The notes beneath the pieces are model-generated. The model had not been told where the DNA came from, ran no database searches, and saw nothing but the letters and a program-made list of their open reading frames with translations. 8,080 bases of DNA from Candidatus Sumerlaeota bacterium (GTDB lineage Bacteria > Sumerlaeota > Sumerlaeia > JADFCT01): contig JAPLSP010000509.1 in NCBI GenBank assembly GCA_026398575.1, forward strand, positions 1-8,080. The letters run 5' to 3'. Both the position numbers and the translations under genes were made by a program. Positions 1-5,426 of this stretch are shown one piece after another; position 1 is the first letter of the stretch, and every line of letters starts with the position of its first letter.

Positions 1-652
1 TGGCGACTCCCATGCCCGCGTCGTTATGGCAATGAATGCCGATGGCCGCTCCGGACAGCGCCTTTCGAACCGCGGCGATCGCAGCCTGAATCTCATGCGG
101 CATGCGCCCGCCGTTCGTGTCGCACAGCGCCAGGACCGAGGCGCCCGCTTCGGCCGCGGCCTGGAGCGTCTGGATGGCATAGTCGGGATTGGCCGCATAG
201 CCGTCGAAAAAATGCTCGGCGTCATAGATGACTTCCATGCCCTTGCTCTTCAGGAACCGGACCGAGTCGGCGATCATTGCCAGGTTTTCATCGAGGGTTG
301 TATGCAGCGCGTCCGTGACGTGGAAGTCCCACGTCTTGCCGAAGATGGCGCAGGCTGGGACGCGCGCCTCGACCAGCGCGAGGAGGTTGGCGTCGTCTTC
401 GGCGCGCGATTTCTTGCGGCGCGTGCTGCCGAAGGCCGACAACTTCGCATGCTGAAACTTCTGCCCGCGCATGGCATTGAAAAAATCCACCGCTTTGGGA
501 TTCGATCCCGGCCAGCCGCCTTCGATGTAGTCCATGCCGAACTCATCGAGGCGGCGCGCAATGGCGATCTTGTCTGTCAACGAATACGAGATGCTCTCAG
601 CCTGCTCGCCGTCGCGCAGGGTTGTGTCGTAGAGATAGACATCCTTGGCCAT
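1..652 (-). CDS. cimA: Citramalate synthase, N-terminal part (cut by window edge)
   Basis: Encodes 217 residues of a DRE-TIM/HMGL-like aldolase-fold enzyme that runs off the left edge. Visible motifs are the N-terminal DTTLRDGEQ (residues 9-17, catalytic Arg13 and metal-binding Asp14), EGGWPGSNPK (44-53), GKTWDFHVTDAL (105-116) and the metal-ligand HCHND (207-211). EGGWPGSNP and KTWDFH fit the citramalate synthase branch rather than LeuA. That branch condenses pyruvate with acetyl-CoA to (R)-citramalate in the threonine-independent isoleucine route, in the cytoplasm. The family is usually a little over 500 residues, so the linker and C-terminal LeuA-dimer regulatory domain lie outside the window. 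The ATG at 652-650 has GAGGAA (658-663, minus strand) five bases upstream. It follows nrdR on the same strand after a 131-bp gap that holds a 9-bp repeat array. A homocitrate synthase-type paralogue is possible but less likely. Confidence 0.9.
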   Translation of the reverse strand, partial: MAKDVYLYDTTLRDGEQAESISYSLTDKIAIARRLDEFGMDYIEGGWPGSNPKAVDFFNAMRGQKFQHAKLSAFGSTRRKKSRAEDDANLLALVEARVPACAIFGKTWDFHVTDALHTTLDENLAMIADSVRFLKSKGMEVIYDAEHFFDGYAANPDYAIQTLQAAAEAGASVLALCDTNGGRMPHEIQAAIAAVRKALSGAAIGIHCHNDAGMGVA

Positions 653-712
653 TGCAGTTCCTCGTTGATATAAACTTTGTGCTTTAGTTTTCAGTCTCGG
701 TCTTTTCCTTGA

Positions 713-760
713 TCCGACTGGTCCGACTGGTCCGACCCGTCCGACCCGTCCGCCCGATCC
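713..760. repeat. 9-bp tandem repeat array, TCCGACNNG unit
   Basis: Five consecutive 9-bp units start at 713, 722, 731, 740 and 749: TCCGACTGG twice, TCCGACCCG twice, then the degenerate TCCGCCCGA, followed by a final TCC. The constant part is GTCCGAC with a two-base variable spacer. GTCCGAC is self-complementary except for its central base, so neighbouring units can pair. The array lies between nrdR and cimA. The same unit recurs at 5339-5383, so this is a dispersed intergenic repeat family rather than part of either gene. Confidence 0.9.
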
Positions 761-783
761 TCAATCGCAACCCGTCTTTTGTC

Positions 784-1248
784 TCACGCCTTCTTCTCTC
801 CCCGCAACAGCGCCTGGAGCTCTTGCTGGAATTCCGAGACATCGCGGAATTTGCGATAGACCGATGCGAATCGCACGTAGGCGACTTCGTCAATTTCGCG
901 CAGCCCCCGCAAAACCATTTCGCCGATCTCCTGCGCGCTCACCTCTTTTTCGAGGCGGTTTTGCAGCGTCGCCTGGATATTGGCGGCCAGCTCATCCAAC
1001 TTGCGCATGGGGATATCGCGCTTGCGGCATGCGATGTCAAGCCCTTGATGGAGCTTGCCGAGCGAGAAATCCTCACGCCGCCCGTCGCGTTTGATGACCT
1101 TGATCGAAATGCCTTCGATCTGCTCGATCGTCGTGAAGCGTTTCTGGCAGGACAAACATTCCCGCCGCCGCCGGATCATCTCGCCGCCGGGGGTCAGCCG
1201 CGAGTTGACCACCTTGTCATCCAGACTGCCGCAATGAGGACACTTCAT
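784..1248 (-). CDS. nrdR: Transcriptional repressor NrdR
   Basis: A 154-residue protein of normal NrdR length. The N-terminal zinc ribbon has Cys3/Cys6 (CPHC) and Cys31/Cys34 (CLSC), with the family signature IRRRRECLSCQKRFTT (residues 25-40) between and after them. Residues from about 49 to 139 form the ATP-cone (IKVIKRDGRREDFSLGKL at its start). NrdR senses ATP/dATP and represses ribonucleotide reductase genes by binding paired NrdR boxes. I chose the ATG at 1248 because MKCPHCGS is the conserved N-terminus. The 38 extra residues of the open frame reaching 1362 are encoded partly by a 7-bp repeat and are not conserved in kind. There is no purine-rich Shine-Dalgarno before this ATG; the heptamer array ends six bases upstream. 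No ribonucleotide reductase gene or obvious NrdR box is in the window. Confidence 0.96.
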   Translation of the reverse strand: MKCPHCGSLDDKVVNSRLTPGGEMIRRRRECLSCQKRFTTIEQIEGISIKVIKRDGRREDFSLGKLHQGLDIACRKRDIPMRKLDELAANIQATLQNRLEKEVSAQEIGEMVLRGLREIDEVAYVRFASVYRKFRDVSEFQQELQALLRGEKKA

Positions 1249-1254
1249 CGTGAT

Positions 1255-1296
1255 AATGTAAAATGTAAAATGAGAAATGCAAAACTTAAAACGAAA
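1255..1296. repeat. AT-rich 7-bp tandem repeat directly upstream of nrdR
   Basis: Six 7-bp units start at 1255, 1262, 1269, 1276, 1283 and 1290: AATGTAA, AATGTAA, AATGAGA, AATGCAA, AACTTAA, AACGAAA. Conservation decays away from nrdR. The block is much more AT-rich than its surroundings. It occupies the place where the nrdR ribosome binding site should be, ending six bases before the start codon. It is a low-complexity heptanucleotide repeat, reminiscent of the short tandemly repeated repetitive sequences described in cyanobacteria. Confidence 0.75.
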
Positions 1297-1358
1297 AGAC
1301 GCATCTAGCTTGCCTTTGATGCATTGCGCGCGATGATGTTTTGGAACACTCACTTGCA

Positions 1359-1377
1359 GCATCGGTCGGAACGATGC
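1359..1377 (-). repeat. Small inverted repeat just after the thioredoxin stop
   Basis: GCATCG (1359-1364) and CGATGC (1372-1377) are perfect 6-bp arms with a 7-base loop. They begin two bases beyond the thioredoxin stop codon. There is no T-run after it on the minus strand, so it is not a convincing intrinsic terminator. It may be a 3'-end stabilising hairpin or chance. Confidence 0.3.
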
Positions 1378-1379
1378 GC

Positions 1380-1703
1380 TTACATTGCCGCATCCAACAT
1401 CTTCTGGAGCGTCGCCTTGTCCTGGCGGCCGACGACACGAGCGGAAATCTCACCTTTCTTGAAGACGATGAGCGTTGGGATGCTGGTGATGCCCAGCTTG
1501 GTCGCGATCTGCTGGTTATCGTCCACGTTCACTTTGCCGACAATCGCCTTGCCCGCGTTGGCCTTCGCGATATCCTCGACGATGGGCGCAACCGCGCGGC
1601 ATGGCCCGCACCACGGCGCCCAGAAATCCAAGAGAACCGGCTTGTCGCCTTTGATCAAGCCTTCATAGCTGTCATCGGTTACTTCCACTACGTCTTCTGC
1701 CAT
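1380..1703 (-). CDS. trxA: Thioredoxin
   Basis: A 107-residue cytoplasmic thioredoxin of standard single-domain length. The redox-active WCGPC motif is at residues 31-35 inside DFWAPWCGPCRAVAP. The cis-proline is Pro76 in TSIPT, and the usual buried Asp is Asp26. It reduces disulfides in ribonucleotide reductase and other targets, using electrons from thioredoxin reductase. I chose the ATG at 1703 because the family normally begins a few residues before the first strand and because AGGGAG (1711-1716, minus strand) sits seven bases upstream. The open frame extends to 1796 without similarity to the family. nrdR follows on the same strand after 131 bp; both touch ribonucleotide reduction, which may be coincidental. 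Confidence 0.95.
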   Translation of the reverse strand: MAEDVVEVTDDSYEGLIKGDKPVLLDFWAPWCGPCRAVAPIVEDIAKANAGKAIVGKVNVDDNQQIATKLGITSIPTLIVFKKGEISARVVGRQDKATLQKMLDAAM

Positions 1704-2041
1704 TGTCTTTCTCCCTGAGTTCGAATCAAGCGATTGCGATTCGCGCATCTCGCTAAGAGCCATCGGCGCCCGTCCTGCAAACAAAAACTGCGCCAAGCCC
1801 CGCCTGGCTCTTGCCGTAAAAGCCGAATCTTTCCGTTTTCCAAGGCATCAAAGCAATCGAAAAAGCGCTTGCGAAAATAATGCGCTGGCCCCTAGTCAAC
1901 AGCTATCGTTTTTGCCGCATTAGGTAAGGATGAAGAGAATTCCATTGCGCCCGCCAATGGCGTTACTATTATCATTTCACATTTGAAAGACGTATCCGCC
2001 TCGTAATGGCCAAGCCGCCCTTCCCAAGGTTCATTGATCCT
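1704..2041. other. Divergent intergenic region, trxA / exoprotein
   Basis: About 340 bp separate the leftward thioredoxin gene from the rightward exoprotein gene. It contains the trxA Shine-Dalgarno, a possible plus-strand promoter (1945-1972) and a short palindrome CGCCAATGGCG inside that promoter's spacer. On the minus strand a TTGACT is present at 1894-1899, but no -10 box lies at a proper distance, so I do not call a trxA promoter. No gene is evident in this stretch. Confidence 0.5.
1945..1972 (+). promoter_or_regulatory. Candidate sigma70-type promoter for the exoprotein gene
   Basis: TTGCGC (1945-1950) and TATTAT (1967-1972) are separated by 16 bases. The -10 matches the consensus at five of six positions, the -35 only at three. 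It lies 33 bases ahead of the first in-frame ATG (2006) and 69 ahead of the preferred ATG (2042). Evidence is sequence resemblance only. Confidence 0.3.
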
Positions 2042-3394
2042 ATGAAACATTCCGCATTTATTCACACAGCTCGCTCAGCCGACGGAGGCCGCGCGGCCCG
2101 CGCGCTCCGCGCTCCAAGCATCTTTGCCTTTGCCGCCAGCCTCATCTTTCCGCTTGCAGTCTCGCCCAACGCCTTGGCGGCTGGAGTTTTCGGAGGAATG
2201 GCGTCGGATGTTGTCAACCGCATAACAGAACACCTCTTGGGGCGCGCGCTGCTCACCAGCGGGTCCCTCATTCTGAGCGATACCAATACCGATGCTAAAA
2301 TTGACGCATCCGATATCCTGCGCGCATTGACGAGCCCGACCTTGCCCAGTGGCGCCATTTCCGTCAACGTCACCCCTGCCGCAGCCCAATGGACGCTCGC
2401 AGGGCCGGCCGGTTTTGAGGGCAATGGGCAAATTTACACGGGCAATCAGAGTTTCGCCAACGCCTTCATCGGCGACTATACATGGGCCGGACTTCCCTTG
2501 GCGGGATATAATACGCCGACCTCGCAGACCCAGACCCTGATATCAGAGGGGAATATCGTCTTTGCGGCCGAGTGGACGACGCAGACTGGCGCCATTTCCG
2601 TCAACGTCACCCCCACTACAGCCCAATGGACGCTCGCAGGGCCGGCTGGTTTTGAGGGCAATGGGCAAATCTACACGGGCAATCAATCCTTCTCAAACGC
2701 CTTCATCGGCGACTATACATGGTCCGGCCTTCCCTTGGCGGAATATAATACGCCGACCACACAGACCCAGACATTGATATCAGAGGGAAATATCGTCTTC
2801 ACATGCGAGTGGACGACGCAGAGCCCCGGCATGATCGAAATGGTATCCATCTCGACCGGTACATTCACAATGGGGAATTCAGGAACGGGCGACGATTCGG
2901 CATACGGATATCCTGATGAATTGCCCACCCATACGGTGACGCTCTCAGCCTATCAAATCGGGAAATACGATGTGACGAACGGGCAGTATTGCGACGTGCT
3001 GAACTGGGCGCTGGCTAAAGGTTATGTGAAGGGGGATTCGAGCGATTCTGCTTATAGTGGCGGCGACGTCTATGCATCAGGACAACTGCTGCTTGCGATC
3101 TCCAATTCATCTTGCCAGATTATTTACTCGAGCGGATCGTTCACATGGAAGAGCCGCACGGGCAGCCATGGCGCGAACTACTCGATGCGCGACCATCCGG
3201 TGGTTATTGTGACATGGTATGGAGGCGTCGCTTTTTGCAACTGGCAAAGCGAAAAGGAGGGCCTGGCGCCGTGCTACGATTTAGCCACGGGAACGCGCGG
3301 CGGCATGGGATGGATACCGGCACTGGATTTATGGATTCACGAGCGACACGCTGACGGGCAAGAACCGATGCAATTATTTCGATGGGAATCCTGA
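2042..3394 (+). CDS. Secreted SUMF1-domain exoprotein, upstream fragment (frameshifted)
   Basis: From the ATG at 2042 it encodes 450 residues. It begins with a signal peptide: hydrophobic core at about residues 25-40 (IFAFAASLIFPLAV) and likely cleavage after ALA at 46. An EF-hand-like DTNTDAKIDASD follows at 80-91, as in dockerin repeats. Two 79-residue tandem repeats span 104-261. From about 263 comes the first half of a formylglycine-generating-enzyme/SUMF1-type domain (MIEMVSISTGTFTMG, ELPTHTVTLSAYQIGKYDVTNGQY, DHPVVIVTWYGGVAFCNW). After CYDLATGTR the frame departs from the family and stops at 3394. The rest of the domain continues in another frame from about 3285. An earlier in-frame ATG at 2006 adds 12 residues; neither start has a strong Shine-Dalgarno. 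I preferred 2042 because it gives a shorter signal-peptide n-region. The intact protein was probably exported and surface-associated. SUMF1 domains of this kind often lack enzyme activity. Confidence 0.75.
   Translation: MKHSAFIHTARSADGGRAARALRAPSIFAFAASLIFPLAVSPNALAAGVFGGMASDVVNRITEHLLGRALLTSGSLILSDTNTDAKIDASDILRALTSPTLPSGAISVNVTPAAAQWTLAGPAGFEGNGQIYTGNQSFANAFIGDYTWAGLPLAGYNTPTSQTQTLISEGNIVFAAEWTTQTGAISVNVTPTTAQWTLAGPAGFEGNGQIYTGNQSFSNAFIGDYTWSGLPLAEYNTPTTQTQTLISEGNIVFTCEWTTQSPGMIEMVSISTGTFTMGNSGTGDDSAYGYPDELPTHTVTLSAYQIGKYDVTNGQYCDVLNWALAKGYVKGDSSDSAYSGGDVYASGQLLLAISNSSCQIIYSSGSFTWKSRTGSHGANYSMRDHPVVIVTWYGGVAFCNWQSEKEGLAPCYDLATGTRGGMGWIPALDLWIHERHADGQEPMQLFRWES
2351..2824 (+). repeat. Two tandem 237-bp in-frame repeats (PEGA-like domains)
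   Basis: Copy one is 2351-2587 and copy two 2588-2824. By hand alignment they differ at about 27 of 237 bases and 9 of 79 residues, with no gap. Each unit begins GAISVNVTP and contains AQWTLAGPAGFEGNGQIYTG, IGDYTW, LPLAxYNTPTxQTQTL and EGNIVF. The pattern of a V-x-V-T-P strand, an AQW strand, a GDYTW strand, a GY-x-TP turn and a final strand resembles PEGA-like beta-sandwich repeats of exoproteins. The likely role is as a spacer or in adhesion. Confidence 0.9.
3285..3394 (+). other. Frameshift zone with eroded SUMF1 core motif
   Basis: The upstream frame stays open to the TGA at 3392-3394, while the downstream frame is open from 3285, just after a TAG at 3282. The family-like text moves from the first frame (CYDLATGTR) to the second (DGYR, then DTLTGKNRCNYFDGNPDYV) somewhere between about 3290 and 3320. 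The hallmark RLPTEAEWEYAARG segment of SUMF1 domains should sit between GYR and the LTGK stretch. In its place are only eight unrelated residues (HWIYGFTS). The lesion is therefore a net one-base shift plus apparent small deletions, not a single miscalled base. Confidence 0.7.
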
Positions 3395-3398
3395 TTAT

Positions 3399-4760
3399 GT
3401 GAATCCTCTGGGTCTAACGAGTTATCCTTACACCTCTCCAGTGGGATGGTTCAACGGAACGAGCATCAGCCCGAATGGCAGCATTCAAACGGTGGATAGC
3501 AAAAGCCCGGCAGGTTGCTATGACATGAGCGGCAACGTTTGGCAATGGTGTCATGATTGGTATGGCTCTTATCCTTCGGGATCGCAAACGAATCCCACCG
3601 GACTGCCAAGCGGAACGTGGCGCGTGGGTCGTGGCGGCAGCTACTCCAACTATAACCACTACCGCTGTCGGTCCGCGAACCGGTTCTATTTTGACCCGAC
3701 CGATTATCTGCATGACGATGGTGGCTTCCGTGTGGCGCGTATCGCATCCTTGTGCGCTCAGAATTGGGGAGAAACACAGATTGCCCGCTGGAAAAATGAC
3801 GCGCAAGGCGCATTGTCGCTCACGTTTGACGATAATGACTGGACGCTGATACAATCCATGGGGATTCTGGATCAATTTGGCTTGAAAGCCACGTTCTTTG
3901 TGATTGCCGGGCAACTCATGGGTTCCAGCGCGCAACAAGATATGTTTGGTCTGATTTTCAATCATGGACATGAGCTCGGCAGCCATACCGTCAATCATTT
4001 TCAATATTTATATGCAAAGCCACAAGAGACGATTATTTATGAGCTGTCGCAATCCAAATATTGCCTGGAAGCGTTTACCGGCGTTCCATGTGTTGTGTTC
4101 GCCTATCCTGGTGGAGAATGTGAAGCTCAGATCCTGGAGGTTGCTGAAATATATTATATGTCCGCTCGAACATCATCAGCAAGCCTCAATTATGATGCCT
4201 GCAATCTCTATCTGCTTGAAGGGAGTGACCGCTCGGGAGCTTCCACCTATACCGATGAGGATTTTCTGGCCCGATTGGGCGCTTATGCGAGCAGCGCAAC
4301 TTCCTGTAGCGCCTGGGGGATCAATGTCTTTCACTATATCAACAGCTACAATAACTCCCTCAATGTTACTACCACCGCTCTCACAAGATACTTCCAGAAA
4401 CTTGCTGCGAAGGAATATGGCGATCTCTGGGTCGCCCCTCAGGGCATCGTCAGCCGGTACTTTATCGAGAGACAATCCGCGGCGGTGGAAATCCAATACC
4501 ATGACGCTCATTGCCTTATCATTCGTCTGAACTTGAGCGGCGATCTTGCTCTCCTCAATCAGCCGTTGACTTTGCTGACGAAAATTCCGGCGGCTTGGGC
4601 CGATACGCCGGCGTCTATTAAACAAGGGGACAGATTTTTGCCCCATGCCGTTCGAGCCAAAGGACAAGATACTTATCTGATCTATGATGCGTTGCCAGGG
4701 CCTGATCTCATTCGGATCACTATTCCGGCGCCTCCGCAGCAATATTGGCTGATTAAATAG
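3399..4760 (+). CDS. SUMF1 C-terminal half fused to NodB polysaccharide deacetylase (downstream fragment)
   Basis: The first start codon in this frame is a GTG at 3399, five bases beyond the upstream stop and without a Shine-Dalgarno. This piece is probably the continuation of the 2042 gene rather than a gene of its own; it encodes 453 residues. Residues 1-115 complete a SUMF1 domain (CYDMSGNVWQWCHDWYG, WRVGRGGSY, GGFRVAR). The catalytic Cys pair of true formylglycine-generating enzyme is absent after GGSY. Residues 130-330 are a NodB-type deacetylase: TFDD (142-145) supplies the base and metal Asp, and HTVNH (196-200) the metal-binding HxxxH. YPGGE (236-240) stands in place of the usual RxPxG. 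Such enzymes remove N- or O-acetyl groups from extracellular polysaccharides. Residues from about 350 form a beta-rich tail resembling accessory domains after hydrolases. The C-terminus is 74 bp from the end of the convergent SGNH gene. Confidence 0.8.
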   Translation: MNPLGLTSYPYTSPVGWFNGTSISPNGSIQTVDSKSPAGCYDMSGNVWQWCHDWYGSYPSGSQTNPTGLPSGTWRVGRGGSYSNYNHYRCRSANRFYFDPTDYLHDDGGFRVARIASLCAQNWGETQIARWKNDAQGALSLTFDDNDWTLIQSMGILDQFGLKATFFVIAGQLMGSSAQQDMFGLIFNHGHELGSHTVNHFQYLYAKPQETIIYELSQSKYCLEAFTGVPCVVFAYPGGECEAQILEVAEIYYMSARTSSASLNYDACNLYLLEGSDRSGASTYTDEDFLARLGAYASSATSCSAWGINVFHYINSYNNSLNVTTTALTRYFQKLAAKEYGDLWVAPQGIVSRYFIERQSAAVEIQYHDAHCLIIRLNLSGDLALLNQPLTLLTKIPAAWADTPASIKQGDRFLPHAVRAKGQDTYLIYDALPGPDLIRITIPAPPQQYWLIK

Positions 4761-4833
4761 AAAACCAACGCCGAGGCCCTCTTTGCTCATCCAGGCAATC
4801 ATCGCATCTGTGCGCATCGCTTTCGTGGGGCGG

Positions 4834-5307
4834 CTATTTCCCTTGCATCATCTCTTTGAGCGGCGCGGCGATGGCGTCGGCCCCAATCTGATAGCCCTTG
4901 TCCGATAGATGAGCGCCATCGGGCATGGCGTCTTTCGGGATGGTTCCATCGGGCGCTAGAAACTTTCCGCTGATGTCCAGATAGCGAACGGTCTTGCCGC
5001 CATCGTCCAGCGTCGGCAGAAGCCGGTTGACCGCGCAATGCCGGTCGCGCCGCCCGCCTGGATTCGCATCCCACGGGATGACCGGGAGCAGGAGGATTTT
5101 TGTTTTGTCGTAAATCGCTTTGACGCCGTTCTTGTTGTTCCCGCGAAAGTCATCCACCAGGAAATCGCCCATCAGGAGCAGGTCCACGCCGCCCTGTTTG
5201 GCAATCGCGACGTAGCTCTCATGCCGCTTGATGAACGCCGTGCTGGTCGTGCCGTCTTTGTTTTTCTTGACGGTGGGTTGATCCGGCGGCTCGAAGGCAT
5301 CGGCCAT
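4834..5307 (-). pseudogene. SGNH/GDSL-type hydrolase remnant with internal deletion
   Basis: The frame encodes 157 residues; relatives have about 220 or more. The start resembles secreted SGNH esterases (FIKRHESYVAIAKQGGVDLLLMGD), and the end carries the Asp-His block (MPDGAHLSDKGYQIGADAI, residues about 128-146). Between them the protein jumps from DDFRGNNKN straight to GVKAIYDKTKILLL. That omits about 60 residues that normally carry the block II Gly and the block III GTNN asparagine. The nucleophile Ser of GDS is Phe here (GDF, residues 47-49). The leader is also damaged: codons before the ATG read LCVVCVAG, like a signal peptide, but a TGA at 5335-5337 precedes them and no start codon or Shine-Dalgarno serves them. 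It follows the GH43-like gene on the same strand. Esterase activity is not expected. Confidence 0.75.
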
Positions 5308-5338
5308 GCCCGCGACGCAAACGACGCATAGATTTCAA

Positions 5339-5383
5339 TCCGACGGGTCCGACGGGTCCGACGCGTCCGAGCGGTCCGACCAG
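5339..5383. repeat. 9-bp tandem repeat array, second copy
   Basis: Five 9-bp units start at 5339, 5348, 5357, 5366 and 5375: TCCGACGGG twice, TCCGACGCG, TCCGAGCGG and TCCGACCAG. This is the same GTCCGAC core with a two-base spacer as at 713-760, in the same orientation and with the same number of units. The array sits between the GH43-like gene and the SGNH remnant, two bases from the stop codon that interrupts the SGNH leader. Confidence 0.9.
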
Positions 5384-5426
5384 GGGAGGAGGTTCCGCGC
5401 CTCGCTCATCTGCCATGGTTCCGGAA

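Noticed and set aside
26..673. Long plus-strand open frame opposite cimA
   Set aside because: It is the antisense shadow of a clearly conserved citramalate synthase; its Arg-rich product has no recognisable features.
713..760. CRISPR array
   Set aside because: The units are 9 bp with 2-bp variable spacers; CRISPR repeats and spacers are each roughly 20-40 bp.
709..1308. Plus-strand open frame with a VRPVRP start and a KCKMRNAKLK end
   Set aside because: It overlaps nrdR antisense, and both ends are translations of the 9-bp and 7-bp DNA repeats rather than protein sequence under selection.
1249..1362. N-terminal extension of NrdR to 1362
   Set aside because: The conserved family start MKCPHC is internal, and the extra residues come from the heptamer repeat and intergenic DNA.
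1704..1796. N-terminal extension of thioredoxin to 1796
   Set aside because: The added residues are not thioredoxin-like, and a good Shine-Dalgarno serves the ATG at 1703.
3285..3399. Programmed ribosomal frameshift joining the two SUMF1 halves
   Set aside because: No slippery heptamer or following pseudoknot is visible, and the core motif around the junction is damaged rather than merely shifted.
4176..4817. Minus-strand open frame opposite the NodB domain
   Set aside because: It overlaps conserved deacetylase sequence on the plus strand and shows no recognisable domain.
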